Shown: positions 27,098 to 36,138, counted from the first letter of the stretch. The stretch: DNA of 64,000 bases from Pleurocapsa minor HA4230-MV1 (GCA_019359095.1 JAHHHZ010000036.1:186001-250000); one strand, 5' to 3'. The notes: generated by a model not told the origin, from the sequence alone. Numbers and translations are program-made.

Positions 27098-27171
27098 GGG
27101 CGAGTAGCTCAGTGGATTAGAGCATTTGGCTACGAACCAAAAGGTCAGGGGTTCAAATCCCTTCTCGCTCA
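27098..27171 (+). tRNA. tRNA-Arg(ACG)
   Basis: 74 nt: acceptor GGGCGAG pairs with CTCGCTC (one G-U), D-arm TAGCTCAGTGGATTAGAGC, anticodon stem TTTGG/CCAAA with loop CTACGAA (anticodon ACG, so wobble A is probably deaminated to I), T-arm AGGGGTTCAAATCCCTT, discriminator A, no encoded CCA. Confidence 0.96.
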
Positions 27172-27192
27172 TACCTACCTGTCGGTTGTCTG

Positions 27193-27358
27193 GCAAACAT
27201 TGAGACTTTAACATTTTTTAGACCTCAAGTGTTTGCTAGTAACTTTACTGAAGATGCTTTTGGCGATCTCCAAATCGAAAGTTAACAGGATACATATATA
27301 CCTCAAAGTTAAGCGGTTAATATCATAAGAGAGGATGCTGGTCACAGTATCCTTTTTT
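27193..27358 (+). ncRNA. candidate structured small RNA or tRNA trailer
   Basis: Downstream of tRNA-Arg, GCAAACATTGAG (27193-27204) pairs with CTCAAGTGTTTGC (27224-27236) with one bulge, and a strong terminator follows at 27333-27358. There is no ORF of note between. This could be a separate sRNA of about 165 nt or an unusually long tRNA trailer; no promoter could be assigned with confidence. Confidence 0.35.
27333..27358 (+). terminator. intrinsic terminator upstream of the TIGR01777 gene
   Basis: GGATGCTG (27333-27340), 4-nt loop, CAGTATCC (27345-27352, one G-U pair), then six T residues. It ends whatever is transcribed from the tRNA-Arg side, before the epimerase gene at 27453. Confidence 0.8.
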
Positions 27359-27452
27359 CATTTATAAATAGCTGGAAGGTATAGTAAAAGTTTATTTAGG
27401 CTAGTGGCACTCTAATATATTTAATCAATAGGTTATTAAGATAAAACAATTT

Positions 27453-28370
27453 ATGAAAATCGCAATTACAGGAGCAACAGGACTAGTTGGTAGTCAATTG
27501 GTAGCTCAACTAAACCAGATAGGACATCAGATTTTAGTATTCACTCGTAACCCCGACAAAGCACGAAAAGTTTTTCCTGCCTCCGCTTTGGCTAATTTGG
27601 AAATTGTTCAATATACTCCTCAAGAGTCGGGAGCATGGCAACAAAGCATCTCTGGTTGTGATGCGGTAATAAATTTGGCGGGAGAACCAATTGCTGAGCG
27701 TTGGACTATCCAGCAAAAGCAAGCAATCATGGAAAGTCGCCAGCTAGGAACTAGAAAAATAGTTGAAGCGATCGCCATGGCCGAACAAAAGCCACAAGTG
27801 TTAGTTAGCGGATCGGCGATCGGCTATTATGGCACCAGCGAAACCAACGCCTTTGACGAAACTAGTGAATCGGGTAGCGATTTTTTGGCGCAGGTATGTC
27901 AAAACTGGGAAGCTGAGGCACAGAAGGTAACAGAACTAGGAGTACGTTTAGTTATCCTGCGGATAGGCATTGTCCTGGCTAATGGTGGCGCATTAGGCAA
28001 AATGATTGGGCCTTTTAAAATGTTTGCTGGTGGCCCTATTGGTAGCGGTAAGCAGTGGTTTTCTTGGATTCACCGCGCTGATTTAGTTAATTTAATCTGT
28101 CAGGCAGTTGAAAATCAGCAAATGTCGGGGGTCTATAATGCGACTGCACCCAACCCTGTACGGATGAGTAAACTGTGTCAGACTTTGGGCGAAGTAATGA
28201 ATCGACCTTCCTGGCTACCCGTGCCTGATTTTGTTTTAGAACTATTATTGGGGGATGGGGCGATCGTCGTTTTACAAGGACAGCAGGTATTACCGAAACA
28301 GACACAGCAGATCGGGTTTAACTATCAATATCCTGAGCTTAAAGCTGCGTTGGCAGATATTGTTAATTGA
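27453..28370 (+). CDS. TIGR01777 family SDR epimerase-like protein
   Basis: 305 residues, NAD(P)-binding Rossmann start GATGLVGSQLV at 7-17. The family-specific segments VINLAGEPIAERWT, SGSAIGYYG, RIGIVLANGGALGKM and WFSWIHRADLV are all present. This group (SDR39U1/SulA-like) is widespread in cyanobacteria and chloroplasts, with no settled substrate. ATG at 27453; single gene, with a convergent neighbour 50 bp on. Confidence 0.9.
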   Translation: MKIAITGATGLVGSQLVAQLNQIGHQILVFTRNPDKARKVFPASALANLEIVQYTPQESGAWQQSISGCDAVINLAGEPIAERWTIQQKQAIMESRQLGTRKIVEAIAMAEQKPQVLVSGSAIGYYGTSETNAFDETSESGSDFLAQVCQNWEAEAQKVTELGVRLVILRIGIVLANGGALGKMIGPFKMFAGGPIGSGKQWFSWIHRADLVNLICQAVENQQMSGVYNATAPNPVRMSKLCQTLGEVMNRPSWLPVPDFVLELLLGDGAIVVLQGQQVLPKQTQQIGFNYQYPELKAALADIVN

Positions 28371-28420
28371 GTAGAGTGGCAGCTGGTGGTTATTCGTTAA
28401 AACCTAATTAAAAGGGACTA

Positions 28421-29197
28421 TTAACGAGATTTATGACCAAACCAGCTTCGTTCTTTTACTTGAGAATATTTACAGTCTAGTAACTCAACCACATCATTCA
28501 TGTTGCCGCTGTTTTTTACCCAAGCCTCTTCAACATCAGGGAAATCAATTTTACAGTTCTCGCATTTTTTTTCCGAATAAAAGCGAATCGGACACCAGAA
28601 AGATTCAACATTGCGCAGCATTTCCGTCCCTAGCGACCATACACCCGTCATCCAGTCGCAATATAAACACCAAATTAGGTCGTAACCAACTAAGCCTGTA
28701 AACTTTTGACGTGAGACATTTACCCAATCCCGAGCTTGATATTTGGGCAAGCCGATCAGCCATGTCAACGGAGGATAGGCTAAAATTTCGGCCAAGCGAA
28801 CTGTCCAAAAACAGGGTAGAGCCAATAAGGTGATCCAAACTGCAAGATGATTGCGCCAACCACCGACGATACGGCTCAAGGTAGGAAAAATTTTTGGTTC
28901 TCGGCGACTTTTGTAGTTAACTAGCTCATGAAAAATAATCCAAATCCAAAGTGTACTAAATTGAGCTATTAAAGCGGCGATCGCGCCACGACCACCAGCA
29001 ATTAAACAGCCAACTAGTAAAGGTAACAACATAAAGTATGCCAGCAATAAATCGATTCCTGGTGCATGACAAAGTGAATCTGATAGCTGGTTGCCTGATT
29101 TACCTAAACGAGGCAGAAGATGAAGCAATAAGGAACTGCTAACTAAAATTGCTGTTAGTGATAAATAAACTTCAATCACTAAATTCATTAAATTCAT
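28421..29197 (-). CDS. membrane protein with C-terminal CxxC motifs, unknown
   Basis: 258 residues. Four hydrophobic segments (about 5-28, 50-72, 77-92, 117-145) precede a soluble C-terminus. Cysteine pairs WCLYC (about 183) and KKCENC (about 211) could bind metal or form a redox disulfide. I do not recognise a named family, although the composition suggests a conserved cyanobacterial protein. Two near-tandem ATGs at the start (MNLMNL). It converges with the TIGR01777 gene. Confidence 0.6.
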   Translation of the reverse strand: MNLMNLVIEVYLSLTAILVSSSLLLHLLPRLGKSGNQLSDSLCHAPGIDLLLAYFMLLPLLVGCLIAGGRGAIAALIAQFSTLWIWIIFHELVNYKSRREPKIFPTLSRIVGGWRNHLAVWITLLALPCFWTVRLAEILAYPPLTWLIGLPKYQARDWVNVSRQKFTGLVGYDLIWCLYCDWMTGVWSLGTEMLRNVESFWCPIRFYSEKKCENCKIDFPDVEEAWVKNSGNMNDVVELLDCKYSQVKERSWFGHKSR

Positions 29198-29630
29198 TTT
29201 TAATTTTACCTTTTTGATGTGATTTTAATGAGGCGCAGATCTTGAAATAGCTTGTAATAATTTACCGAATATTTATTTAATATTTTGTAATATTCGTTTT
29301 TTTTATTGTATATATAATATTTTTATAGATTGTGTAACGTTAAACAGAGATAAATTATTAAAAAACTTAACGAACTAGCTATTAATTAATCAAAGCTAGC
29401 TTACACTTTTGTTTCGATCACTGAATATGGTTAAAGTCATAATAGACTATAATTTTAACGAGTTGACTAAGATAAAAGTGTAGATTTGCTCTGGCTTTTT
29501 TTACGGAAAAACTAAACAAAAAAAATAAGCTAAGAAGTTAAATAATTACAACTATAAATAAAATTGACTGCAAACTAATGAGTTTCACAATTTATTGGGT
29601 TTTATTTTAGTTTAATTTAGGAGAAAAACT
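29198..29630. other. AT-rich upstream region of CFA-type methyltransferase
   Basis: 433 bp, very AT-rich (29280-29340 nearly all A/T), between divergent genes. It holds TTTAGGAG just before the ATG at 29631. No ORF above about 30 codons or tRNA was recognised. Confidence 0.5.
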
Positions 29631-30902
29631 ATGAGTTCTACCCTAGAAATTAGCTCCCATCGGCAAAATTCTCTGCCCCAAAAATATAGCAAACTAATTG
29701 AACTTTTACAAAGTCAAAATATTCAAGTTCTCCTTGAGCAAGAAGCGCACTCTAGCTCAAACCCTTGGGATATTATTTGTCAAAGCGATCGCCGAAACTA
29801 TGTACTTCAACAATTTACCCAGCTTAAGACTTTGGGTTTAGGCAATGCCTATATAGCGGGATATTGGCACTGTGCCAGATTAGATTTTTTGTTTGAGCGT
29901 CTTTTTGCACTCAATTTAGATACCAAGTCCAACTCAATCTTATTTGAGCTGCCCAATTCACCCGCCTTAATTTTGGAACAATTACTGTATAAGTTTTTTA
30001 ATGTCTCTCTAATTAAGCAGCATGATGTAGCAAAAATACACTATGACTTACCGACGGAGCTATATGAAGGCTTTCTCGAAGAGTCGATGAAATACACCAC
30101 TGGAGACTGGACAGGATTAGAACAAGTTCCCGAAAACTTAAATGCTGCTCAAAGACAAAACCTAGAATATTGGGTTGAGGAACTACAAATTCAGGATGGA
30201 GATATTATTCTTGATTGTGGCTGTGGCTGGGGAACCTTACCTCAACATTTAGCTAACCGTTTTGCTCTCACCTATATTGGTATTACGATTTCAGATGTAC
30301 AGGTAGATTACTGTCGCTCGAAATTTGCGGGAGTAGACAATTACTATTTTTACAATCACAGCTACCATAATCAATATCAAAAAATTCTGGCTGAATCTGG
30401 TGTCGATCGCATTACCAAGTGCATCTTTTTAGAAACTATTGAACATGGTGGTACTAAAAACTGGGGAAATATCCTCCACAATATCCGCACAATAATCACT
30501 CAAGATGGTCTTTTGGGTATTCAAACCAATGGATCTGATCATCCCGTCTTAGTCAGCGATCCCTATATCAATCGCTATATATTTCCTCATCTGGCTTTAG
30601 GTTCTCCTGCCGAATTAGGTAGGGCGATTGAGAAAAATCGTCAGTTCATTATGTGTCGAGAAAACAATATTTCTCAACAATATGGAGTAACTTGGAGAAC
30701 TTGGAATCATTACTTCCAAAAAAATTGGAGTGATATTCAACCTCATATTACAAAAATCATCGATTCAACCCCATTTTCCACTACAGCAGAATGGAAACGC
30801 CATTGGGAATACTTCTTGTTACTTTGCGCTGGTGCTTATGATGCAGGAACTTATCCTCAGCTTTATCAACTGACTGCTAAACCTCATTTTTTTCCTCGCT
30901 AA
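29631..30902 (+). CDS. cyclopropane-fatty-acid-synthase-type SAM methyltransferase
   Basis: 423 residues. The N-terminal 130 residues form a lipid-binding-like region, then HYDLPTELYEGFLEESMKYTTGDW (CFA signature, about 144-167) and SAM motif I ILDCGCGWGTLPQHLA. Downstream are ITISDVQVDYCRSKF and FLETIEHGG, where classical CFAS have ITLS..Q and FEHVG, so the active site deviates. It may methylate or cyclopropanate an unsaturated lipid, or a related small molecule. Strong Shine-Dalgarno AGGAG before the ATG; stand-alone gene. Confidence 0.85.
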   Translation: MSSTLEISSHRQNSLPQKYSKLIELLQSQNIQVLLEQEAHSSSNPWDIICQSDRRNYVLQQFTQLKTLGLGNAYIAGYWHCARLDFLFERLFALNLDTKSNSILFELPNSPALILEQLLYKFFNVSLIKQHDVAKIHYDLPTELYEGFLEESMKYTTGDWTGLEQVPENLNAAQRQNLEYWVEELQIQDGDIILDCGCGWGTLPQHLANRFALTYIGITISDVQVDYCRSKFAGVDNYYFYNHSYHNQYQKILAESGVDRITKCIFLETIEHGGTKNWGNILHNIRTIITQDGLLGIQTNGSDHPVLVSDPYINRYIFPHLALGSPAELGRAIEKNRQFIMCRENNISQQYGVTWRTWNHYFQKNWSDIQPHITKIIDSTPFSTTAEWKRHWEYFLLLCAGAYDAGTYPQLYQLTAKPHFFPR

Positions 30903-30948
30903 AGCAGATAATTCTTTAAATTCCTAAGATTGAGCCTAGATAACATGC

Positions 30949-31491
30949 CTAGAGTAACTTTTTGGGCATGTTGTTTAGTATTCTAGTAAAAATTGCAGGT
31001 TCATCTAAAATTCTGACCAAAATTAATCCACCCTGAATCTCGATCATGGCATCTTGCGATCGCTCGCGGGCTAGTTTTGGTTCAATTCCCGCTTCAATTA
31101 ATACTTGCGTTAGAGTATCAATCCAGATTTCTAGTTGCTGTTTAACTTGGTCGTGAAATAATTTATCGGCTTCTCCCCAAGACATCATAGCGAGAAAACA
31201 ATTGTTATTACCATGGGCATAATAATCGTCTAAAGCTTGACACATCAACAAGATTCTCTCTTCAGGTGTACCAGAACTTGGCAAAAATTGTAGCACTGTC
31301 TCCTCAAAACTCTTGGCTATATAATCCATCACCGCGTTTGCCATCCCTTGTTTACCCTGGGGAAAATGATGATATAAGCTTGCTTTGCCTAAACCAGTTG
31401 CTTGAGACAACATAGATAAACTCGTGCCTTCATAACCATACTGTCTGAAGACGGGAATCAGCTTGAGAATTACTTGCTCTTTAGACATCAA
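30949..31491 (-). CDS. TetR/AcrR family repressor
   Basis: 180 residues: N-terminal HTH (about 6-50: ILKLIPVFRQYGYEGTSLSMLSQATGLGKASLYHHFPQGKQGM) and a helical ligand domain. It is divergent from a GST gene, and two palindromes matching a TetR operator lie in the shared 103-bp gap, so it probably represses itself and the GST/flavin-oxidase genes until an electrophile or similar ligand binds. Confidence 0.92.
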   Translation of the reverse strand: MMSKEQVILKLIPVFRQYGYEGTSLSMLSQATGLGKASLYHHFPQGKQGMANAVMDYIAKSFEETVLQFLPSSGTPEERILLMCQALDDYYAHGNNNCFLAMMSWGEADKLFHDQVKQQLEIWIDTLTQVLIEAGIEPKLARERSQDAMIEIQGGLILVRILDEPAIFTRILNNMPKKLL

Positions 31492-31534
31492 GATCGATCT
31501 TTCTTAAATACTTTGTAGTGCTTATTTGACATTA

Positions 31535-31550
31535 TACCGAACAATCGGTA
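31535..31550. promoter_or_regulatory. probable TetR operator 1
   Basis: TACCGAACAATCGGTA: two perfect 6-bp inverted half-sites (TACCGA/TCGGTA) around 4 bp, between the divergent TetR and GST genes. Confidence 0.7.
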
Positions 31551-31572
31551 TAGTAATTTTATCAATCTCTAG

Positions 31573-31586
31573 ACCAAACGATCGGT
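31573..31586. promoter_or_regulatory. probable TetR operator 2
   Basis: ACCAAACGATCGGT has the same half-site TCGGT and spacing as operator 1, with one changed base, 37 bp away centre to centre and just before the GST ATG. Two similar sites in one promoter region strengthen both calls. Confidence 0.6.
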
Positions 31587-31594
31587 ACAAATTC

Positions 31595-32197
31595 ATGACA
31601 ATTAAACTTTATGATTTCGAGTTATCGGGAAATTGTTACAAAGTAAGGCTGCTGATGTCTTTATTAGGTTTGGAACATGAACTTGTACCTGTTAACTTGC
31701 CAGCAGGAGAACATAAATCACCTAAGTTTTTGCAGCTTAATCCTTTAGGAGAAGTTCCAGTTTTAACAGACGGAGATTTAGTGCTTGCCGATTCTCAAGC
31801 TATTTTGGTTTATCTCGCCAGGAAATATGGCGATCAGACTTGGTTGCCTAACGATGCGGAATCCTTGAGTCGGATTGTGCGGTGGCTATCAATCGCTGCT
31901 GGAGAAATTCGTCAAGGCGTAGCAACAGCAAGATTGTTTTATCTATTTAATAGCAAAGGTATTGATATTGAAGCAGTAATGGAGAAATCGGCGATTATTT
32001 TACAACAGCTAGAACAACATTTAACTGATAGGGAATGGCTAGAATTAGGACATCCTACTATTGCCGATATTGCAGTATTTCCTTATGTAGCTTTAGCTGC
32101 CGATGGCAAAATTTCCCTTAAACCCTATCCGCAAATATTAGCTTGGTGCGATCGCCTTAAACAACTACCAGGATTTATCTCCATGCCAGGAATTTAG
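31595..32197 (+). CDS. glutathione S-transferase
   Basis: 200 residues from the ATG at 31595, which starts MTIKLYDFELSGNCYKVRLLM as expected; the longer ORF start at 31526 would run through the operators. Thioredoxin-like N-domain (1-78) with the cis-Pro segment GEVPVLTDGDLVLADSQAILVYLARKY, then the helical C-domain. Ser11 (ELSGNCYKVR) is a candidate glutathione-activating residue. Controlled by the divergent TetR; followed by a flavin-dependent oxidase-type gene 34 bp on, likely an operon for detoxification. Confidence 0.9.
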   Translation: MTIKLYDFELSGNCYKVRLLMSLLGLEHELVPVNLPAGEHKSPKFLQLNPLGEVPVLTDGDLVLADSQAILVYLARKYGDQTWLPNDAESLSRIVRWLSIAAGEIRQGVATARLFYLFNSKGIDIEAVMEKSAIILQQLEQHLTDREWLELGHPTIADIAVFPYVALAADGKISLKPYPQILAWCDRLKQLPGFISMPGI

Positions 32198-32231
32198 TTA
32201 GCAATTATTAAACTAAACATAAGTTAGAGTT

Positions 32232-32852
32232 ATGCGACGTAAATTTACAGAAATAGCTTTTACCCCTGAAGTCAAAGCAGCACAAAGCCAATATGGCACA
32301 AGAGAAATATATGAAAAGTTTGTGCAGCAGGGTATTACGGAAGATCTCTTAACCGCTCAAGAAATAGAGTTTATTCAAGCTAGAGATAGTTTCTATCTGG
32401 GGACAGTGGGTAGTAATGGCTATCCCTATATTCAATTTCGTGGTGGCGCGCCAGGCTTTCTGCGAATTATCGACGAGAAAACTTTAGGCTTTGCCGATTT
32501 TAAAGGGAATCTACAATATATTAGCGTGGGTAATTTATTATCAAGCGATACCTGCGGTGTGCTTCGCAATCGCGTTTTTTTGTTTCTAATGGACTATGCT
32601 CATCGTCGCCGTTTAAAAATTTGGGGACGAGCAAAAGTAATCGACGATGCCTCTTTATTGTCAGAATTAGCAGTATCAAACTATCCAGCAGAAATTGAGC
32701 GAGGAATCATAATTACCATTGAAGCAATGAGTTGGAATTGTCCCCAGCACATTCCCCTGAAATATTCAGAGGCAGAAGTAAAAGCCAAAACTGACCCCTT
32801 GGAAGCAAAAATTAAAGAATTAGAGGCAAAATTAGCCAAGCTTACTAAATAA
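32232..32852 (+). CDS. pyridoxamine 5'-phosphate oxidase-family flavoprotein
   Basis: 206 residues. Split-barrel FMN-binding segments: FYLGTVGSNGYPYIQFRGGAPGFLRI and LGFADFKGNLQYISVGNLL, then VFLFLMDYAHRRRLKIWGRAKVID. A C-terminal Lys/Glu-rich helix (AEVKAKTDPLEAKIKELEAKLAK) is an addition to the fold. Members reduce or bind diverse substrates, and PLP synthesis is unlikely. It is the second gene after the GST and ends immediately before a MITE-like element. Confidence 0.85.
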   Translation: MRRKFTEIAFTPEVKAAQSQYGTREIYEKFVQQGITEDLLTAQEIEFIQARDSFYLGTVGSNGYPYIQFRGGAPGFLRIIDEKTLGFADFKGNLQYISVGNLLSSDTCGVLRNRVFLFLMDYAHRRRLKIWGRAKVIDDASLLSELAVSNYPAEIERGIIITIEAMSWNCPQHIPLKYSEAEVKAKTDPLEAKIKELEAKLAKLTK

Positions 32853-32853
32853 C

Positions 32854-33117
32854 TTCTAAGAGGATGTCTGAGAACTTGATTCTGTTATGCTTAGACCCTA
32901 GCAGATCCCCCCTAGCCCACGGCAGTCGCTACAACGGAGGAAACCTCCGCAACGCGCTGCCTCCCCTTAACAAGGGGGGAATCGGAATCAAAGTCCCCCT
33001 TAACAAGGGGAGCCACTGCGGTCTTGGGGTCTCCCCAAGTAGAGCAAGTGGCATGGATTTAGGGGGATCTACCCACTGAAAACGTAGCAATTAGACTTTT
33101 CAGATATCCTCTAAGAA
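32854..33117. mobile_element. MITE-like element with 21-bp imperfect inverted ends
   Basis: TTCTAAGAGGATGTCTGAGA... at 32854-32874 and the reverse complement of a TTCTTAGAGGATATCTGAAA... sequence at 33097-33117 match at 18 of 21 positions. The 264-bp interior has palindromes CGGAGGAAACCTCCG (32935-32949) and two CCCCTTAACAAGGGG-type stems. It begins 1 bp after the oxidase stop. A target-site duplication is not obvious. A 71-codon ORF inside it is an artefact of the repeat. Confidence 0.6.
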
Positions 33118-33122
33118 ACAAA

Positions 33123-34397
33123 TCACGTCAAAGACTTATTTAAAGCATAAACATCTGGTACTTTACCCAAAGCAAAGTTGAGAGAATGACGCAAGTTTTT
33201 TCCTGTTTGAGTCATAAAAATAATTAAAGCGATCGCGGCGACAACTGCTGCTAGAGAAAATATCCCTTGATAGCCACCTAAAGTATCATCCAGAAAGCCA
33301 AAAATAGGGCCTCCTAGGGCGATACCAACATCAAAACCTCCCATACAGAGGGCAAACACTTTTCCCCTTTCATTGGCGTAGGAACGGTCAGCAATTAACG
33401 CTAAGGTCAAAGGAATCAATACCCCTGCCCCTGCACCTTCGGCGATCGCTGATAAGATAAACATAGTCGTAGTCTGCGCTTGAGCAAGTAGTACCATCGA
33501 AACTACATAACAAACTAAAGCGCCAGTAATAAACAAACCCCGTCCATAGCGATCGCTTGCTGGTGCTACAACAATACGGACGACAAAAGAAGCGATCGCC
33601 GTTGCCGTATAGTATAGACCGACATTAAAATCTAGCTGTAGTTCTTTAATAAACAGCGGTAAAAAAGCCACCAAAGTTCCAAATACTAGTCCGATCAAGA
33701 GCAAAACCATCGTGGGGACAAGTAGGGCAGGATCTTTAGTTAGCTGCCAAAAATCTCGCTTAATTTGGGGCGAATGACTTTGAGCCATACCATCGGGTAA
33801 AGCAGATTCCTCGATCAGGCTGGAAAAAACAAAAGCTACCACACCACAAATTGCCGAAATCCCAAACAGAACTTCATAACCTGTACCTTGGGGAAAATAT
33901 TGTTGACCACTAGCTTGTAAAAATCCCCCCAAAGCTGGGCCAATAGACATTCCAACTGGTACAGCCAGATTCATGTAGCCAATTAATGTTCCTCGATGCT
34001 GGATGGGAGAAAGATCCACCACCAAAGCACTATAGCCAATTGTAAAGGCAGCAATGCTGATACCGTGAAAAGCTCTAATCGATGCTAGACCATAGATAGA
34101 ATGTACGAATAAATAAAATATAGGTGCTAAAAATGCCACCAGGGTACCAATCAGAATTACTACTTTCCGACTGCGACGATCTGCTACTTTGCCCAACCAG
34201 GTACGAGAAGCTAAAAGTCCGATCGCAAAACTGCCCATCACAAAGCCAACTTGCTTGGTAGTTCCTCCCAGATCTTGAACGTAGATCGGCAAAGCGGGTA
34301 ATAAAAGAGTGATGCTGATCCAAAATAGCAGTCCAGCTAAAAAAAGGTAAATTAGCTTCTGTTTAGTTGATGATTCAAGAGCTTTCCAGACTTCCAC
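33123..34397 (-). CDS. MFS transporter
   Basis: 424 residues with twelve spans. The MFS loop signature between spans 2 and 3 is SRTWLGKVADRRSRKVVILIG, and the second-half counterpart is VVAPASDRYGRGLFITG. The layout resembles drug/efflux (DHA1-like) carriers. It converges on the GST/oxidase operon across the MITE-like element, so it may or may not be functionally tied to that stress locus. Substrate unknown. Confidence 0.88.
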   Translation of the reverse strand: MEVWKALESSTKQKLIYLFLAGLLFWISITLLLPALPIYVQDLGGTTKQVGFVMGSFAIGLLASRTWLGKVADRRSRKVVILIGTLVAFLAPIFYLFVHSIYGLASIRAFHGISIAAFTIGYSALVVDLSPIQHRGTLIGYMNLAVPVGMSIGPALGGFLQASGQQYFPQGTGYEVLFGISAICGVVAFVFSSLIEESALPDGMAQSHSPQIKRDFWQLTKDPALLVPTMVLLLIGLVFGTLVAFLPLFIKELQLDFNVGLYYTATAIASFVVRIVVAPASDRYGRGLFITGALVCYVVSMVLLAQAQTTTMFILSAIAEGAGAGVLIPLTLALIADRSYANERGKVFALCMGGFDVGIALGGPIFGFLDDTLGGYQGIFSLAAVVAAIALIIFMTQTGKNLRHSLNFALGKVPDVYALNKSLT

Positions 34398-34628
34398 AGG
34401 TTACGTAAAAAGATTAAAAATAGAGGGGCTTTCTTAATCTAACTTAATACTAAAAATTAAAGAATTATCTAGTCACATAGATAGATATCAATATTGCATC
34501 TACCAAAATACGATTAGCCTGGCGATCGCTAAACTCACTACTTTACCGCAAGATTACTAGTGGGCAGATCTCTAACTACTCCTTAGAATTAGAAAGACTA
34601 GCAAGTCAATAATTGATTAATAACTTCT

Positions 34629-34832
34629 ATGAATAATAAATTATCCAATAAAAATTTAAAGCAAGGTTTGGGATTTTTCACCGCCGCGATCGATGCCACC
34701 CTAATCTATAATTTCAGTCAAGATTTATCGGATATCAAGCTATTTATTCTTAAACTGCTATTAACTATTTTTGTCTCGGCGGGTATCTGGCTCATCATTT
34801 GCTACGTTATCGATCGCGTTGATGGTGCTTAA
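34629..34832 (+). CDS. small membrane protein, unknown
   Basis: 67 residues, one or two hydrophobic segments (weak near 13-28, strong at about 36-60). LKQGLGFFTAAIDATLIYNF and IWLIICYVIDRVDG show no family. It is convergent with the next gene with a 4-bp overlap (34829-34832). The size and hydrophobic segment make it plausible rather than proven. Confidence 0.5.
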   Translation: MNNKLSNKNLKQGLGFFTAAIDATLIYNFSQDLSDIKLFILKLLLTIFVSAGIWLIICYVIDRVDGA

Positions 34833-35089
34833 GCATAGCTATTAATGTCTTCCTGAATCCAGTTCTCTACTGGTTTGCCGTCTTTACGACGTAGTTTAAT
34901 TTCACGCATAATAACTAATCCCGAACCTGGTGGTGCTGGTTTCTCCTCGAAAGAAATCTCATAATCATCAGGATTTTCATTTCGTTCCCGCAACCAATCC
35001 TGCACCTTAATTTCACAAAAGAAAGACTGTCCCTGCTCAAACATACGGCTAATTTGCATTGACAGGCTATGAATATTTAAACGAGCCAT
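34829..35089 (-). CDS. small soluble hypothetical protein
   Basis: 86 residues. MARLNIHSLSMQISRMFEQGQSFF... followed by a tryptophan-containing VQDWLRERNENPDDYEISFEE segment. No recognised domain. It starts 49 bp upstream of... rather, its start codon at 35089 lies 23 bp downstream of the permease stop at 35113, so the two minus-strand genes may share a transcript. Confidence 0.6.
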   Translation of the reverse strand: MARLNIHSLSMQISRMFEQGQSFFCEIKVQDWLRERNENPDDYEISFEEKPAPPGSGLVIMREIKLRRKDGKPVENWIQEDINSYA

Positions 35090-35112
35090 AATTTTTTATC
35101 AGTAATCACTAA

Positions 35113-36138
35113 TCAATACCTAATTCTAGGATCAATATAGGCATTAATAATATCGATCGCAATACTAGCCAACACTACAATTATTCCGAAGAATACCATT
35201 ACTCCCTGTACAGTAGGATAATCGCGCAAAGATATTGCTTCATATAGTCTATTACCTAACCCTGGCCAAGAGAAAGTGACTTCTGTTAGCACTGCACCAC
35301 CAAGTAGGGAGGAAAAGGTTAAACCCAATACCGTAATTACAGGAATTAAGGCATTTTTCAGCGCATGGTTAATTAAAATATGCTTTTCGGCAATGCCTCT
35401 GGCTCTGGCTGCTTCTACATAGTCTGCCTGTAGAGTTTGCTTGAGATTCACCCGCACGATGCGTTCAAAGATACCGCTGAGGAGTAAGCCTAAAGTTAAA
35501 CTGGGCAATGCTAAATAATGGATGGTGTTGAGCAGCATTCCTAAGTCTCCCGCTAGTAAACTATCAACGATATATAGCCCTGTAATATTAGGCGGAGTTG
35601 TGGCGCTTACGGGAAAGCGAGTACCTAGAGGAAACCAATTTAGATTCACGGCAAAGATCAGCTGTAATACCATCCCTACCCAAAATAGAGGCAGAGAATA
35701 GGTGATAATGCCAAATAGTCTTCCCCCAGCATCTAAAAACTTATTCGAGGAGGCAGCGGAAACCATTCCTGTAGATACGCCTACAGTTACCGCTACTACC
35801 ATACTGCAAAAGGAAAGTTCAACGGTAGCAGGAAAATATTCTTGGATTACTGACCAAACTGATAAACCCCGACTGGAAAGAGAGCTACCTAAATTGAAGC
35901 TCAGTAAATCTTTGAGGTAGTCTAGATATTGTTGCCAAAGAGGATCGGTTAAACCTAACTGCGATCGCAATGCCGCCTTAGCAGCTTCAGGCGCACGAGT
36001 ACCTAAGATCGCATCGGCTGGATCTCCTGGAGTTGCTCGCAACAGCAAAAATACAATAGTGGCGATCGTCAACAACATTAAAGGCGCAAGCAACAAACGA
36101 ATCAAAATATAGGATTGTAGAGCTTTAGAGCGAGACAT
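35113..36138 (-). CDS. ABC transporter permease, DppB/OppB type
   Basis: 341 residues, six spans. The N-terminal YILIRLLLAPLMLLTIATIVFLLLRATPGDP is typical of peptide/nickel permeases, and the EAA-loop VEAARARGIAEKHILINHALKNALIPVITVLG is intact. The partner permease (DppC), ATPases and binding protein are not next to it, so the transporter is assembled from dispersed genes, as is common in cyanobacteria. Probable import of oligopeptides or nickel. Confidence 0.93.
   Translation of the reverse strand: MSRSKALQSYILIRLLLAPLMLLTIATIVFLLLRATPGDPADAILGTRAPEAAKAALRSQLGLTDPLWQQYLDYLKDLLSFNLGSSLSSRGLSVWSVIQEYFPATVELSFCSMVVAVTVGVSTGMVSAASSNKFLDAGGRLFGIITYSLPLFWVGMVLQLIFAVNLNWFPLGTRFPVSATTPPNITGLYIVDSLLAGDLGMLLNTIHYLALPSLTLGLLLSGIFERIVRVNLKQTLQADYVEAARARGIAEKHILINHALKNALIPVITVLGLTFSSLLGGAVLTEVTFSWPGLGNRLYEAISLRDYPTVQGVMVFFGIIVVLASIAIDIINAYIDPRIRY

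Noticed and set aside
27029-27214. Long N-terminal extension of moaC
   Set aside because: The extension is antisense to tRNA-Arg and has no family similarity; the ATG at 27028 gives a normal MoaC.
32864-33079. 71-codon ORF after the flavin oxidase gene
   Set aside because: It lies wholly inside the MITE-like repeat and its sequence follows the palindromes.
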